DNA from: Bryopsis sp. KO-2023
Lineage: Eukaryota > Chlorophyta > Ulvophyceae > Bryopsidales > Bryopsidaceae
Reading direction: 5' to 3'
Assembly (NCBI GenBank): GCA_030272585.1
Contig: BSYQ01000001.1
Location: 6,572,001 to 6,636,000 of the forward strand
Length of the DNA: 64,000 nucleotides
A program made the position numbers and the translations under genes. How positions within the stretch are numbered: position 1 is the stretch's first letter; each line of letters begins with the position of its first letter. This document shows, piece after piece, positions 1 to 10,185 of the stretch. Below the pieces are notes generated by a model. The model made no database searches. It saw only the letters and a list, made by a program, of their open reading frames with translations, and was not told the origin of the DNA.

Positions 1-3000
1 GTTACGCCAGGGTTTTAAGGGAACAACGAAAAAGTAAACAATGGATTTCAGGAAAATGTTGGCCAGCGTGTGAGGAGGGCGGCTGGAAGCTTCGGTTTCG
101 AACAAATGTACTCAGGGATTTAACAAAAAAAGCGAAAGTAATAACAAGAAAAAGTAAAAAAAAGATTTAAAAAAAAGGAAAGACTGTAAATGGCTGCTGT
201 TATGCCGGCTGTTGTTTGTTGACTTCCCCCCTTTTTTTTTGGTTTCCTTTCCCTTTTTCGGATCCTTTTTTTGTGGTGGTGAGGAGGTGGTGAGTTTGGG
301 TTTTCGTTTCGGAGTGGTGGGAAGAGTGGTGGGGCCTATGCGTGACAATCTTGAAAAAAAAAAAAGGCCGAGAAGTGTGTGTGGCGATATATATTGCACC
401 AAAAACACAGGCGGAGAGCCTGCTTCGATTAATGCGTAACCAGCTTTGAATAGGTAGGAATGCTAAGTGTATCATTTGGGATGGTATGTTTCAATTTGGG
501 GGGAAAGGAAAACAAAAAAGGGTGGGGGGGGTTGAAGTGGGAACTTTTCGGGGGGAAGAAAGAAACATAACATGGCTAGATAAGGGAATTTGGGAGGGGG
601 GGGGGGGGAGGGAAGAAATATGGATGGAAAACACGGATGGGTGGAGTGATGTGATGTTCTATGCAGAAAGGGAAAAAAAAAAGAAGAAAAGGAGAAGAGG
701 GTGCATACCCAGCATGGGGATTACAGTTTTATTAGTAATTTTGATGTTCGGTGGATAAAACGCAGCCTGTATGGCTCATTTTTTTTTTAAATGGGGGGGG
801 GGGGGTGGCGGGTTGATGAAACACACAGATGAAGGATTTGTGTGGAAAAGAGAGAGAGAGAAAAAAAAAAAAAAAAGATATTCTATTTAACTTGCAAAAT
901 TCTCGATGGTGGGGAAACGGGGGAAAGATGGGGTTAGTTACAAAAAGAAGAAAGCATTTCGAGTCCTTTTATTACAACATCTTTTCTCCGAAACCATAAA
1001 TATCCCTCAAGAAAAGAAATGGAAGAAAGGGTGGGGGGGGGGGGGGGGAAATACGTATATGTATATATGTGTTTATATATAGGTAGGATATTATACATAT
1101 CTATATATATTTGAGGGGAAATTTTAGGGAGGGGACTCGTGAGAGATGGGAACTTTACATGCGACTTTTTGGACCAACTCATTTATGCTGGCCAGACATA
1201 AATGTCGAGGGTGTTTGTTTTGTGGGTTGAATCCTGGGTGTACCATATTTTGTTTTTCTCAACCAAATATCTTTGTACCCTCCCAGATTGGATAAGCAGT
1301 TCCACACCATTTTATTTGACTCTCGGCAAAAGACGCTTTTCTTTTCTTTTTTCTTTCTTTTTTTTTGGGATGGGGGCGGGGGGGAAAAATATACAAACAT
1401 AATGAGAGAGGTGATGATATGCGTTCTGAGTCGTATCGTCCGTTTCGTTTTAAATTTTCTTTCCTCTGCATTGAAATTTGGGATTTAAAAAAAAAAAGAA
1501 AGAGATAAGAAAAAGAGATAAGAAAAAGGATGCTTTCTTTGATTTACATTTTCGGTGTCGGGAGGAGTCGGAGTGGATTATTTTTGGTCGAATGGTGGTG
1601 GTTTTTCTTTTTGCATTTTTGCACCTTTAAATCCCCTTTTATCCCCCTTTCTGCCAGGGTATGATTTTTTGACAATGTTTTTGTCGTAAATTGTCGCAAA
1701 TAAAATCTGGTCCATTGAATCCACCCCTTTGCCTCTATCGATGGGGAATATTGGGATTGCTGATTTGCTGGTCCATATGCTTGGGAACCATCAGGGAGTC
1801 TTTTTGCGGTTTTCTTTTTTTTTTTACAATGTGTTTTTTTTAATGTGTTTTTAAAATTCAAATTTCTGTACTCTGTGGGTTATTTGGGGAGAGAAATTAC
1901 AGATATCAAAAAGAAAAAAAAAAAGCAAGGAACAAAAAAAAAGAAAAAAAAATTGAATGTTTTGGGAATCTTTATTTGTTGATTTTCAAGACATCATGGG
2001 ACAAGTCTTATGAAGAAAAAAAAAAAGAAGAAGAAAAAAATATATATATATATTTTAGCTGAGTGATCGTCGTTATTTTTTTTTTTTTGGTTTCATTGTT
2101 TTTTTCTTGTGTGATTTGGTTTTTCGTAAAATCGTTTTACTTTGGACGGGGGTTAAAAAAAAAAAAAAAAAGGGGGGGGGGGAATAGCAATGGGGAGGAG
2201 AAAAAGAGAGTTAAGGGGGGAAACAAAATCAATGAAGCATGATTTAGAGAAGCAAAGAAAAAACAAAGAAAAAATATCTGCAAGGTTAGAAAAGAGTAAA
2301 AAGGAAAGAAAGGGAAGAAAAGAAAAAAAAACGTATTTGTACGTACGTAAATTTGTGGGAAAAGAGAAAAGAGGGATCGCATTGATGTGTGTCGATTTGT
2401 GCATGGGGTCCAAAGTTTTTTCAAGATATTTCTTTTGGGGGGTTGGGTGGAAGGGAAATGTATCGAAAGAAAAAAAATCGGGAAATTAGAATGCAAAGGG
2501 TATATGTGGGAGGAAGGAAAAAAAGATGGACCCCCCCAGTGCTTTACTCGACACAGAATATATCTTTTTTTGTTAAAAAAAAAGAAAAGAAAATGGATTT
2601 CCTTTTTAATAATGATGTTGGTGAAAGACTTGTGATATTTCAACAGTCTTTCATTTTTTTTTTGGTTTTTTTTTTTGGAACTTTTTTTTTTCGATTTTTT
2701 TTCTGCCTTCTCTTTTTTACGAGGGAAAAAAAAAGGCAAAAGGAGGAAAAAGGGGGGAAAAAAACCCAGGATGAAAAAACCTGGAGACAAGTTCTTTTTA
2801 AGCGAACAAAGTAGTGTGGTTGAAATATTTTTGGTTATAAAAAAAAAAGAGAAAAGGTTTGGAAAAATATTGGGATGGCATTTTTGGGGCGAAAAGGAAA
2901 GATGAAAAGGGAATGGGGAAAATGGGAGGTGTGCTGGATGATTGTGGTGGAAAAAAGAAAGCCATATGCTTTTCTGAGGGGAAAAAAATCAAATGCGTCT

Positions 3001-3716
3001 GTGGAATGAGATCATGTGTGATTAAATGATTCAATTGGCGAAAGCCGTTTTGAATTCTTTATTACCCCACTAGGGACTTCGTGCATGTTTGTATGCGGGG
3101 CTGTGTTAAAAAAAAAGAAAAAAAGAAATTTGGGTGGAAAACGAGGCCATGGGAATTTATCGGACGTAATTCCTAGTTCCTTTTCCTGCTTTTTTTTTGG
3201 AGAATTTTGACCACAGCATTGCGCATTTATCATAGTTGTGGGCGATCGGCGAAAAAAGTTCCTTGAGCAAAAGAAAAGACACCTTCGTTCTACATCGTCT
3301 TTTCTATTTTTTCTTTACATTGAAGGATATGCACAAGGAGCAAGACAGTGGCATTGTGTGTTTAGAGAATTATAAGGGATGCTTATTTTGGTTTTGTCTT
3401 GGACTGATGGAACGCACGACGAATGATCTGAGATTTCTGGAGAACCGGAGAATAGATTCAACAAGTCCCTGGAAAGAACTTGAAAAAAACGAAAAGAACA
3501 AAGGAGGGAAGATATATACAGGGAATGTAGTATTGGATCTGTCCGGTGGTGAGGTGTTTTCTTCGAGGAACGGGGAGAAGAGGGCTTTGTGTTTTTCTCG
3601 ATATGAAATTTATCAATTTCTTTTATGACCTTTGTGTCTACCTCACACTGTTTCTTCTCACCCTTCCAGAATGATGCTTTTTGGTGCATGCAGAAAATGC
3701 TCAGAGTAAATTCTAA
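1..3716. other. Gene-free purine-skewed simple sequence
   Basis: I see no credible gene here. The + strand is strongly enriched in A and G, with long homopolymers: G runs near 595-608, 793-805, 1033-1048 and 2172-2182, and A runs near 861-876 and 2155-2171. There is a GA tract near 849-860 and a TA tract near 2040-2053. All open frames read as Lys/Gly/Arg- or Phe/Ser/Pro-rich low complexity on both strands and lack domain-like composition. It could be intergenic DNA, a long UTR or a large intron of a gene off the left edge. Confidence 0.7.
2155..2182. repeat. Poly(A)-poly(G) tract
   Basis: An uninterrupted run of about 17 A is followed directly by about 11 G. It is one of four G runs of ten or more in the first 2.2 kb, all on the same strand. 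Confidence 0.9.
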
Positions 3717-3755
3717 AATTCCAGAATTCTGGAATTCAATCAGATCTGATTGAAT
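3717..3755. repeat. Two overlapping perfect palindromes
   Basis: AATTCCAGAATTCTGGAATT at 3717-3736 is a perfect 20-bp palindrome centred on GAATTC. It overlaps a second perfect 22-bp palindrome at 3734-3755 centred on AGATCT. Function unknown: cruciform, dimeric protein site or remnant of an element are all possible. Confidence 0.85.
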
Positions 3756-4036
3756 GCTTGATGTACACGCTCTTGTATACTGTATCTTGTATATTCTCCC
3801 CTTGTGGTGTTCACAATCCCTGATTCAGGAGACACTCAAACCTTCACATCGTCGATTTCCACGTGGGGGCTCGTTCCCTTCATTGTGAACCTTCGGGTGC
3901 AACAGCCGTCACCAACCAAGAGATGAACCCCCAGAGGCCAAATCCCAGAGAGTGGCCCATCTTTTCATGATTTAACAAAAAACGAACATTTTCCGATTCA
4001 AAGCTCTGCTCCACTAAACTCGCTACCGTCGCCGCA

Positions 4037-4555
4037 ATGCACGAAGACTTTTCGATCACCGAAGATGTGGTTGGGACGTGCGGGAACCAGTGCAGCTGGA
4101 AATGCGTTTGCGTTGAGGCGGATTCGATCGACTCCGACGCCATCCGTTACTACTGCTCCTGTGCATGTCGATACGCGTACCTCACCGCACTCGTTCCCAC
4201 CATCGCCACGATCATAGCCTCCATAGCCATAGGCACCTGGCGAAGGAAATCGCTCACCTCCGCTTTAATCGTCACCACGATCACCATTCTGTTCCTGGAA
4301 ATCGTCGACACGGATGTCCCCTCGCCTGGCCGCCACCTGAACGCAGTTCCGTTCCCATGCTGGAGGACGTACTTCTATTTCTTCGTTGGGACGCTGGGGG
4401 CGATGTGTATGGTGGGGTTGTCGGAGATTTCTCATCATGAAATCGAAGAGGAGGGGCCAGCGCAAGGGGTTTTGGGGCGACCTGCCGGGCGTTTCCAAGA
4501 CGTTCCTCATGAACGAGCCAATCCGCTCCTTCACAGGGAAAACGATTTCGTCTAA
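4037..4555 (+). CDS. Hypothetical small three-helix membrane protein
   Basis: An uninterrupted 172-residue frame starts at an ATG preceded by GCCGCA, a good eukaryotic context. The N-terminus is Cys-rich (CGNQC, CVC and CSCAC motifs before residue 45). Three hydrophobic stretches follow at about residues 47-68, 74-90 and 111-129, then an acidic, hydrophilic tail. I do not recognise the family. The last ~45 residues look less protein-like, and an overlapping +1 frame stays open to 4622, so a 3' intron or different C-terminus is possible. The Cys-rich head plus three helices is the main reason to call it a gene; shadow frames on the other strand lack such organisation. Confidence 0.45.
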   Translation: MHEDFSITEDVVGTCGNQCSWKCVCVEADSIDSDAIRYYCSCACRYAYLTALVPTIATIIASIAIGTWRRKSLTSALIVTTITILFLEIVDTDVPSPGRHLNAVPFPCWRTYFYFFVGTLGAMCMVGLSEISHHEIEEEGPAQGVLGRPAGRFQDVPHERANPLLHRENDFV

Positions 4556-5468
4556 TGCACGGGATGGTGTGCAAGGAATCGTTCAATGGGAGGGGGGTTG
4601 GGGGCTGCGTTTGGAGAACTAAATCGTCAGTCGTATTTGTTCTGTGGTTGGAACATTATCTGGGAGGCAATCAAAATAGGGTGACACTATGAATTCTCTT
4701 CGTTCTTCTTCATGAATTGAGGGTGGATGTTTCAACCTTCCAAAGCTTCAAATTTTCAATCAGAGATGAAATTTATTGAGACCACTTTTTGTTTTACTGT
4801 CAAGGCTAAAAGTGATTGCATCTGTTTGTATTCTTTTTGCTGGAGACCCGAGGGGCACTGATAGCTCTTTTTGGTCAGATCGGTATACATCAGACTAATT
4901 GGAGAATTTCAGCCTTAAGGGATGCACCCTTTTTGTAGTTTTCAAAAGACGGTGATCTTTCTGTGCCTACTACAAGGCACAGAAAGAAACGGTGGGTTTT
5001 GAAAGTGAGACATGGAGCGTTCGATGTTTGTTGGGTAGCTGTTGATTCTGGTGTTCAGAATTTCGATTCTTTCTGGGTGCCTTTCCAGCCTAAGCTTCTC
5101 CATTTCAAATTGAAGCAAACACATAATTTAGGGGATTGCCCTGCATTGCTTGATCTGCATGGTTTTATCACCTGTCAACAAATCCAACTGCAAAGCGAAG
5201 TTGGACTGGCAGTGTGCCTGCTCCTTGAAGATTTGATGAATAGCTCTATCCATAATAATAAAGTAGAGAAGAAAACTTGATTGTGAACAACTGGAGCTGG
5301 CAAAAGGTGTTGGGATGCTGTGTCATTTGTTTCTGAAAAAGAAACTTTTTCTGTGGAGCTTCAAGACAAGGAAATGGCACAGAATCGGCAAAGGGCGAGG
5401 CCTGATGGCAAAGCAGCATATATGCTGCATATATATGTGTTAAAAGCCGCCTTGTGGACACGTAGGGT
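4556..5468. other. Intergenic, nothing recognised
   Basis: AT-rich spacer between the small membrane-protein ORF and the foldback element. The longest frame (4963-5280) begins with GTG rather than ATG and has no recognisable domain, so it is not called. Confidence 0.6.
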
Positions 5469-5476
5469 GCACGAGC
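5469..5476. repeat. Left target-site duplication GCACGAGC
   Basis: The octamer GCACGAGC abuts the left end of the foldback element and is repeated exactly at 9694-9701 on the other side, in direct orientation. Confidence 0.88.
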
Positions 5477-7541
5477 GAGTTATGGATTGAGCCAAAACCT
5501 GGTCTAAATGAACACCCCGAAAAATACCACTTCCTGGTCAATGTGCACTTCACATGAGCTCTTCGCGTGAGACGTGCACGCGTCGTCCCCATGTCGCACC
5601 GTCCTCCCCACGACCGACGACGAGACCCCGAGCTCGGAACGCATGCTCGCCGAGCTCGAAACTCGTGATACCAGAAACGCGCGCGAACTCGAAACTCACG
5701 CTCATGCGCACTGCGCTGCGCGCCTCGGGGGGGCGACGATAATTGATGGCAGATTTTCCACGGAGGCTGGGTTGTGGGGGCCGTCCGTATAGAGTTGATT
5801 CAGTGGCAGGGAACCGAAAAAAAGTACTGGAAAAACGATGCGAAGGAGAAAACGACGTGGGGTGTGTGGAACCCTCGGCGCTGGTTTCCCAAGATAAGGA
5901 CGCCCCACAAACACCTTCTCGCGAGTGAGGTGGTGGTGGCGGTCCACAACGCAGGTCGAGGTCGAGAGTTATCAGACGTCGGAGCATGCATCTATTACTG
6001 GACGTAACTGACGTCTTCGACCTGTGATTCCGACCGGCGACCACTCGCTGAAGAGCTCCAAACACCCACATACAAATAAGCACAGTGAGGATGTTTTCCT
6101 CGCGCCCATAAACCTCTTGTCGCGTGCGAAAGCGGTGGCCTGGTCGAAAAGCGTGCCCCTTGGGAGTCGAGATATATTTTGGGGTCGTTCTTTTCGGCCA
6201 GGCCACCGTTTTTAATGCAACAAAGAGCATCGGGACCACAGAAACTCTAATCACCAGTCTATATTCTTCCTGTTACATAGTTTTTACTATGTTCCTTCAC
6301 AAAGGAAGGAATATCAAGAATTCTGATCAGAGCAACAGCTATCACACCTGACAATACACTACACATTTGAACCTCAAAATTGGATACTATCAAGTCTTGT
6401 GTAACTATAAGACATCTGCAAAATACAAGGAAGAAATACTGGGTGTACTTAGAGTTATGATGTATTTCAATATTGGTGGAGCCTTTAAGGGTGGGTTCCT
6501 TGCCCAACTCAAAATCAAACATAACTCATTCCCTAATGAATATTTTATTCTCAAATTTTGAAGACAGGTTGCTATGTTTATACAATTGATATATGGAAAA
6601 ATTAGGGTCATTACATGCACCTGATCATGAGTTTTGGCCGATTCTGATTATGGCTAAAAAACCTCTACTAAAAATGCATCCAATGCTGAAATCCATCATA
6701 ACTCATGATGTACTGAATATTTTAGCCTCAAAATTCAACAACAGCAATTTATATGTGTTCATCAAATATCTGCAAAATTTAAGGCTAAAATATTGAGGAC
6801 ATTATGAGTTATGATGGATTTTACTGTTGGTGGGTTTTTTTCCTAGCACAAATCAGAATCAATCATTACTCATCATCTGATCCATGTCATGACCCCAATT
6901 TTTGCAGATGTCAAATTTATAAGCATAAAAACCTGTGTTTAAAATTTGAGATGAAAATATTCATGAGGGAAAGAGTTATGCTTGATTATGATTTTGCCTA
7001 AGAGTATTCTATTAAGAAAGTCCACCAAAACTGAAATCTGTCATAACTCATCATGTACAGACTATTTTAGCCTCAAAATTCTACAGCACCAACTTCTGTG
7101 AGTTGTTCAGACATCCCAAAAATTCAGGGTGGAAATTTTGAGTACACTATGGGGTATGATAATTATGGTTTCGATTCGAAACGGGCTGATCCCGTAGATC
7201 ATGCAGATCCATGACTGGATGGAAATAGATAGACCTGAAAGTTTGCATGTGAGTGTATAATTATATTGAGACTGTGCATGACAAATTTCAGATCAATCGG
7301 ATTACTTCATTCTTGTTTGATTGTGGCCGTTTCAATGGATAACGGAGTAAGAGGAACGAAAAGAAAACGTTAATATTCGTGAGATCACCAAGTTCAGAAA
7401 TTCAAAATATCTCAAATTTAATACCAATAAAATATTTCTGACAAGTGAATTTCAGATGTGAAATCGGTTTTGAAAAAAGAAACTTTCCATGTGATTTATA
7501 GTCAATTAAATCCCCACTGAAAATTAAATTAAATCATATCT
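5477..7541 (+). repeat. Left arm of foldback element
   Basis: This 2065-bp arm matches the reverse complement of 7646-9693. It carries a 31-bp segment at 5930-5960 missing from the right arm. Scattered single-base differences show the arms are no longer being homogenised perfectly. Confidence 0.92.
6133..6208. repeat. Nested hairpin inside each arm
   Basis: CGGTGGCCTGGTCGAAAAG at 6133-6151 is followed by a 19-bp near-perfect inverted copy at 6190-6208, with 38 bp between. The same hairpin recurs in the right arm near 8979-9054. It marks the junction between the GC-rich outer part and the AT-rich inner part, so it may be the end of an older nested insertion. Confidence 0.8.
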
Positions 7542-7645
7542 CTTCAACCATAGCATATTTTCAAACCTATTTTTGTTTTTTGGTTGTCAAATACTTCATA
7601 CAATTTTGTATCAAAGTTTCAGCACTTTTTGTGTGGGCATGGCTC
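7542..7645. other. Spacer between the inverted arms
   Basis: The 104 bp between the arms are AT-rich and not part of the inverted match. The arms end at complementary copies of AAATCATATCT. A transcript through the region would fold into a hairpin with a ~2-kb stem and this loop. Confidence 0.85.
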
Positions 7646-9693
7646 AGATATGATTTAATTTAATTTTCAGTGGGGATTTAATTGACTATAAATCACATGG
7701 AAAGTCTTTTTTTTCAAAACCGATTTCACATCTGAAATTCACTTGTCAGAAATATTTTATTGGTATTAAATTTGAGATATTTTGAATTTCTGAACTTGGT
7801 GATCTCACGAATATTAACGTTTTCTTTTCGTTCCTCTTACTCCGTTATCCATTGAAACGGCCACAATCAAACAAGAATGAAGTAATCCGATTGATCTGAA
7901 ATTTGTCATGCACAGTCTCAATATAATTATACACTCACATGCAAACTTTCAGGTCTATCTATTTCCATCCAGTCATGGATCTGCATGATCTACGGGATCA
8001 GCCCGTTTCGAATCGAAACCATAATTATCATACCCCATAGTGTACTCAAAATTTCCACCCTGAATTTTTGGGATGTCTGAACAACTCACAGAAGTTGGTG
8101 CTGTAGAATTTTGAGGCTAAAATAGTCTGTACATGATGAGTTATGACAGATTTCAGTTTTGGTGGACTTTCTTAATAGAGTACTCTTAGGCAAAATCATA
8201 ATCAAGCATAACTCTTTCCCTAATGAATATTTTCATACCAAATTTTAAACACAGGTTTTTATGCTTATAAATTTGACATCTGCAACAATTTGGGTCATGA
8301 CATGGATCAGATGATGAGTAATGATTTATTCTGATTTGTGCTAGGAAAAAAACCCACCAACAGTGAAATCTATCATAACTCATAATGTCCTCAATATTTT
8401 AGCCTTAAATTTTGCAGATATCTGATGACACCATATAAGTTTGTGCTATAGAATGTTGAGGCTAAAACAGTGAGTACATGATGAGTTATGATAGATTTTA
8501 GCTTTGGATGCATTTTTAGTAGAGGTTTTTCAGCCATAATCAGAATCGGTCATAACTCATGATCAGGTCCATATAATGACCCTAATTTTTCCAGATATCA
8601 ACTGTATAAACATAGCAACCTGTCTTCAAAATTTGAGAATAAAATATTCATTAGGGAATGAGTTATGTTTGATTCTGAGTTGGGCAAGGAACCCACCCTT
8701 AAAGGCTCCACCAAAATTGAAATACATCATAACTCCAAGTACACTCATTATTTCTCCCTTGTATTTTGCAGATTTCTTATAGTTACACAAGCCTTGATAG
8801 TGTTCAAGTTTGAGGTTCAAATGTGTAGTGTATTGTCAGTTGTGATAGATGTTGCTCTGATCAGAATTCTTGATATCCCTTCCTTTGTGAAGGAACATAG
8901 TAAAAACTATGTACCAGGAAGAATATAGACTGGTGATTAGAGTTTCTGTGGTCCCGATGCTCTTTGTTGGATTAAAAACGGTGGCCTGGCCGAAAAGAAC
9001 GACCCCAAAATATATCTCGACTCCCAAGGGGCACTCTTTTCGACCAGGCCACCGCTTTCGCACGCGACAAGAGGTTTATGGGCGCGAGGAAAACATCCTC
9101 ACTGTGCTTATTTGTGTGTGGGTGTTTGGAGCTCTTCAGCGAGTGGTCGCCGATCGAAATCACAGGTCGAAGACGTCAGTTACGTCCAGTAATAGATGCA
9201 TGCTCCGACGTCTGATAACTCTCGACCTCACTCGCGAGAAGGTGTTTGTGGGGCGTCCTTATCTTGAGAAACCAGCGCCGAGGGTTCCACACCCCCCAAG
9301 TCGGGTTTCGACGGCCGTTTTCTCCTTCGCATCGTTTTTCCAGTACTTTTTTTCGGTTCCCCTGCCACTGAATCAACTCTATACGGACGGCCCCCACAAC
9401 CCAGCCTCCGCAGAGAATCCGCCATCAATTATCGTCGCCCCTCGAGGCGCGCAGCGCAGTGCGCATGAGCGTGAGTTTCGAGTTCGCGCGCGTTTCTGGT
9501 ATCACGAGTTTCGAGCTCGGCGAGCATGCGTTCCGAGCTCGGGGTCTCGTCGTCGGTCGTGGGGAGGACGGTGCGACATGGGGACGACGCGTGCAGGTCT
9601 CACGCGAAGAGCTCATGTGAAGTGCACATTGACCAGGAAGTGGTATTTTCCGGGGTGTTCATTTGGACCAGGTTTTGGCTCAATCCATAACTC
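7646..9693 (-). repeat. Right arm of foldback element
   Basis: Inverted copy of 5477-7541. It has about 14 extra bases near 9299-9316 and lacks the left arm's 31-bp segment. The long frame at 8909-9790 in this arm crosses the element boundary and has no domain, so it is not called. Confidence 0.92.
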
Positions 9694-9701
9694 GCACGAG
9701 C
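9694..9701. repeat. Right target-site duplication GCACGAGC
   Basis: Second copy of the octamer at 5469-5476, immediately outside the right end of the foldback element. Confidence 0.88.
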
Positions 9702-10185
9702 ATGTGACAGTTCATTTGAGAATTTATACAATCAATGTACACACAAGAGCAAAAGTTTACAAGGAACCCATGACCAACACGGCGTTCTGACAGTGACACA
9801 GTCTGAACACATTTTTTGGGACGAAAAAAAACATCTCACACTTATCCCTAACGTGCCCGACATTCCACAGAAATTTCTTTAAAGGCACAATTTGCTTGTA
9901 CTTTCCCTCAAAGTGGTGAACAAGCTGGCGCAACAAGCTGGTAAAGACTAGCGCGCAAACACACTGAAGTTTTTGCGATGGTAAAGTTCACAAAAAGGTA
10001 CTGCTCGTGTGAGTCCAGTGGCCTGCCGGTTGAGCGTGACTCACACAGGCCAGGGAAGGTTGCAACCAACAGCATAAATACCAGTTGTGTCCCGAACATA
10101 ACAAACAACGACTGGTGTGTTCTCTTTGTGCGTGCGGACATCCTACTCTCAAGCACCTGTTTTGTGCGGACTTTTTATTTTCACA
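9702..10185. other. Upstream region of the Ala/Cys-rich gene
   Basis: No coding frame is supported. It holds the 5' flank of the gene starting at 10186, so the foldback insertion sits about 490 bp upstream of that start codon and could affect its expression. Confidence 0.5.

Larger units (their letters stand above)
5477..9693. mobile_element. 4.2-kb foldback (long inverted repeat) transposon
   Basis: The element starts GAGTTATGGATTGAGCC and ends with its exact reverse complement, flanked by the 8-bp direct repeat GCACGAGC. Left arm 5477-7541 and right arm 7646-9693 are near-perfect inverted copies (about 98% by eye), separated by a 104-bp non-palindromic spacer. The outer ~750 bp of each arm is GC- and CpG-rich; the inner ~1.3 kb is AT-rich and studded with variants of CATAACTCAT in both orientations. 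No transposase or other domain is readable, so it is non-autonomous. An 8-bp duplication occurs in hAT and P families and within the 8-10 bp range of Mutator-like elements; the very long terminal repeats would suit a Mutator-like or classical foldback element. The superfamily is not settled. Confidence 0.9.

Noticed and set aside
2137..2790. 217-codon minus-strand open frame
   Set aside because: Almost entirely Phe/Ser/Pro/Lys translation of poly-pyrimidine and poly-purine tracts; no domain or splice context.
4963..5280. 105-codon + strand open frame
   Set aside because: Begins with GTG, not ATG; no recognised motif and no splice support.
8909..9790. 293-codon open frame in the right foldback arm
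   Set aside because: Starts inside the arm, crosses the element boundary into unique DNA and has no domain. The mirrored left-arm frame is broken differently.
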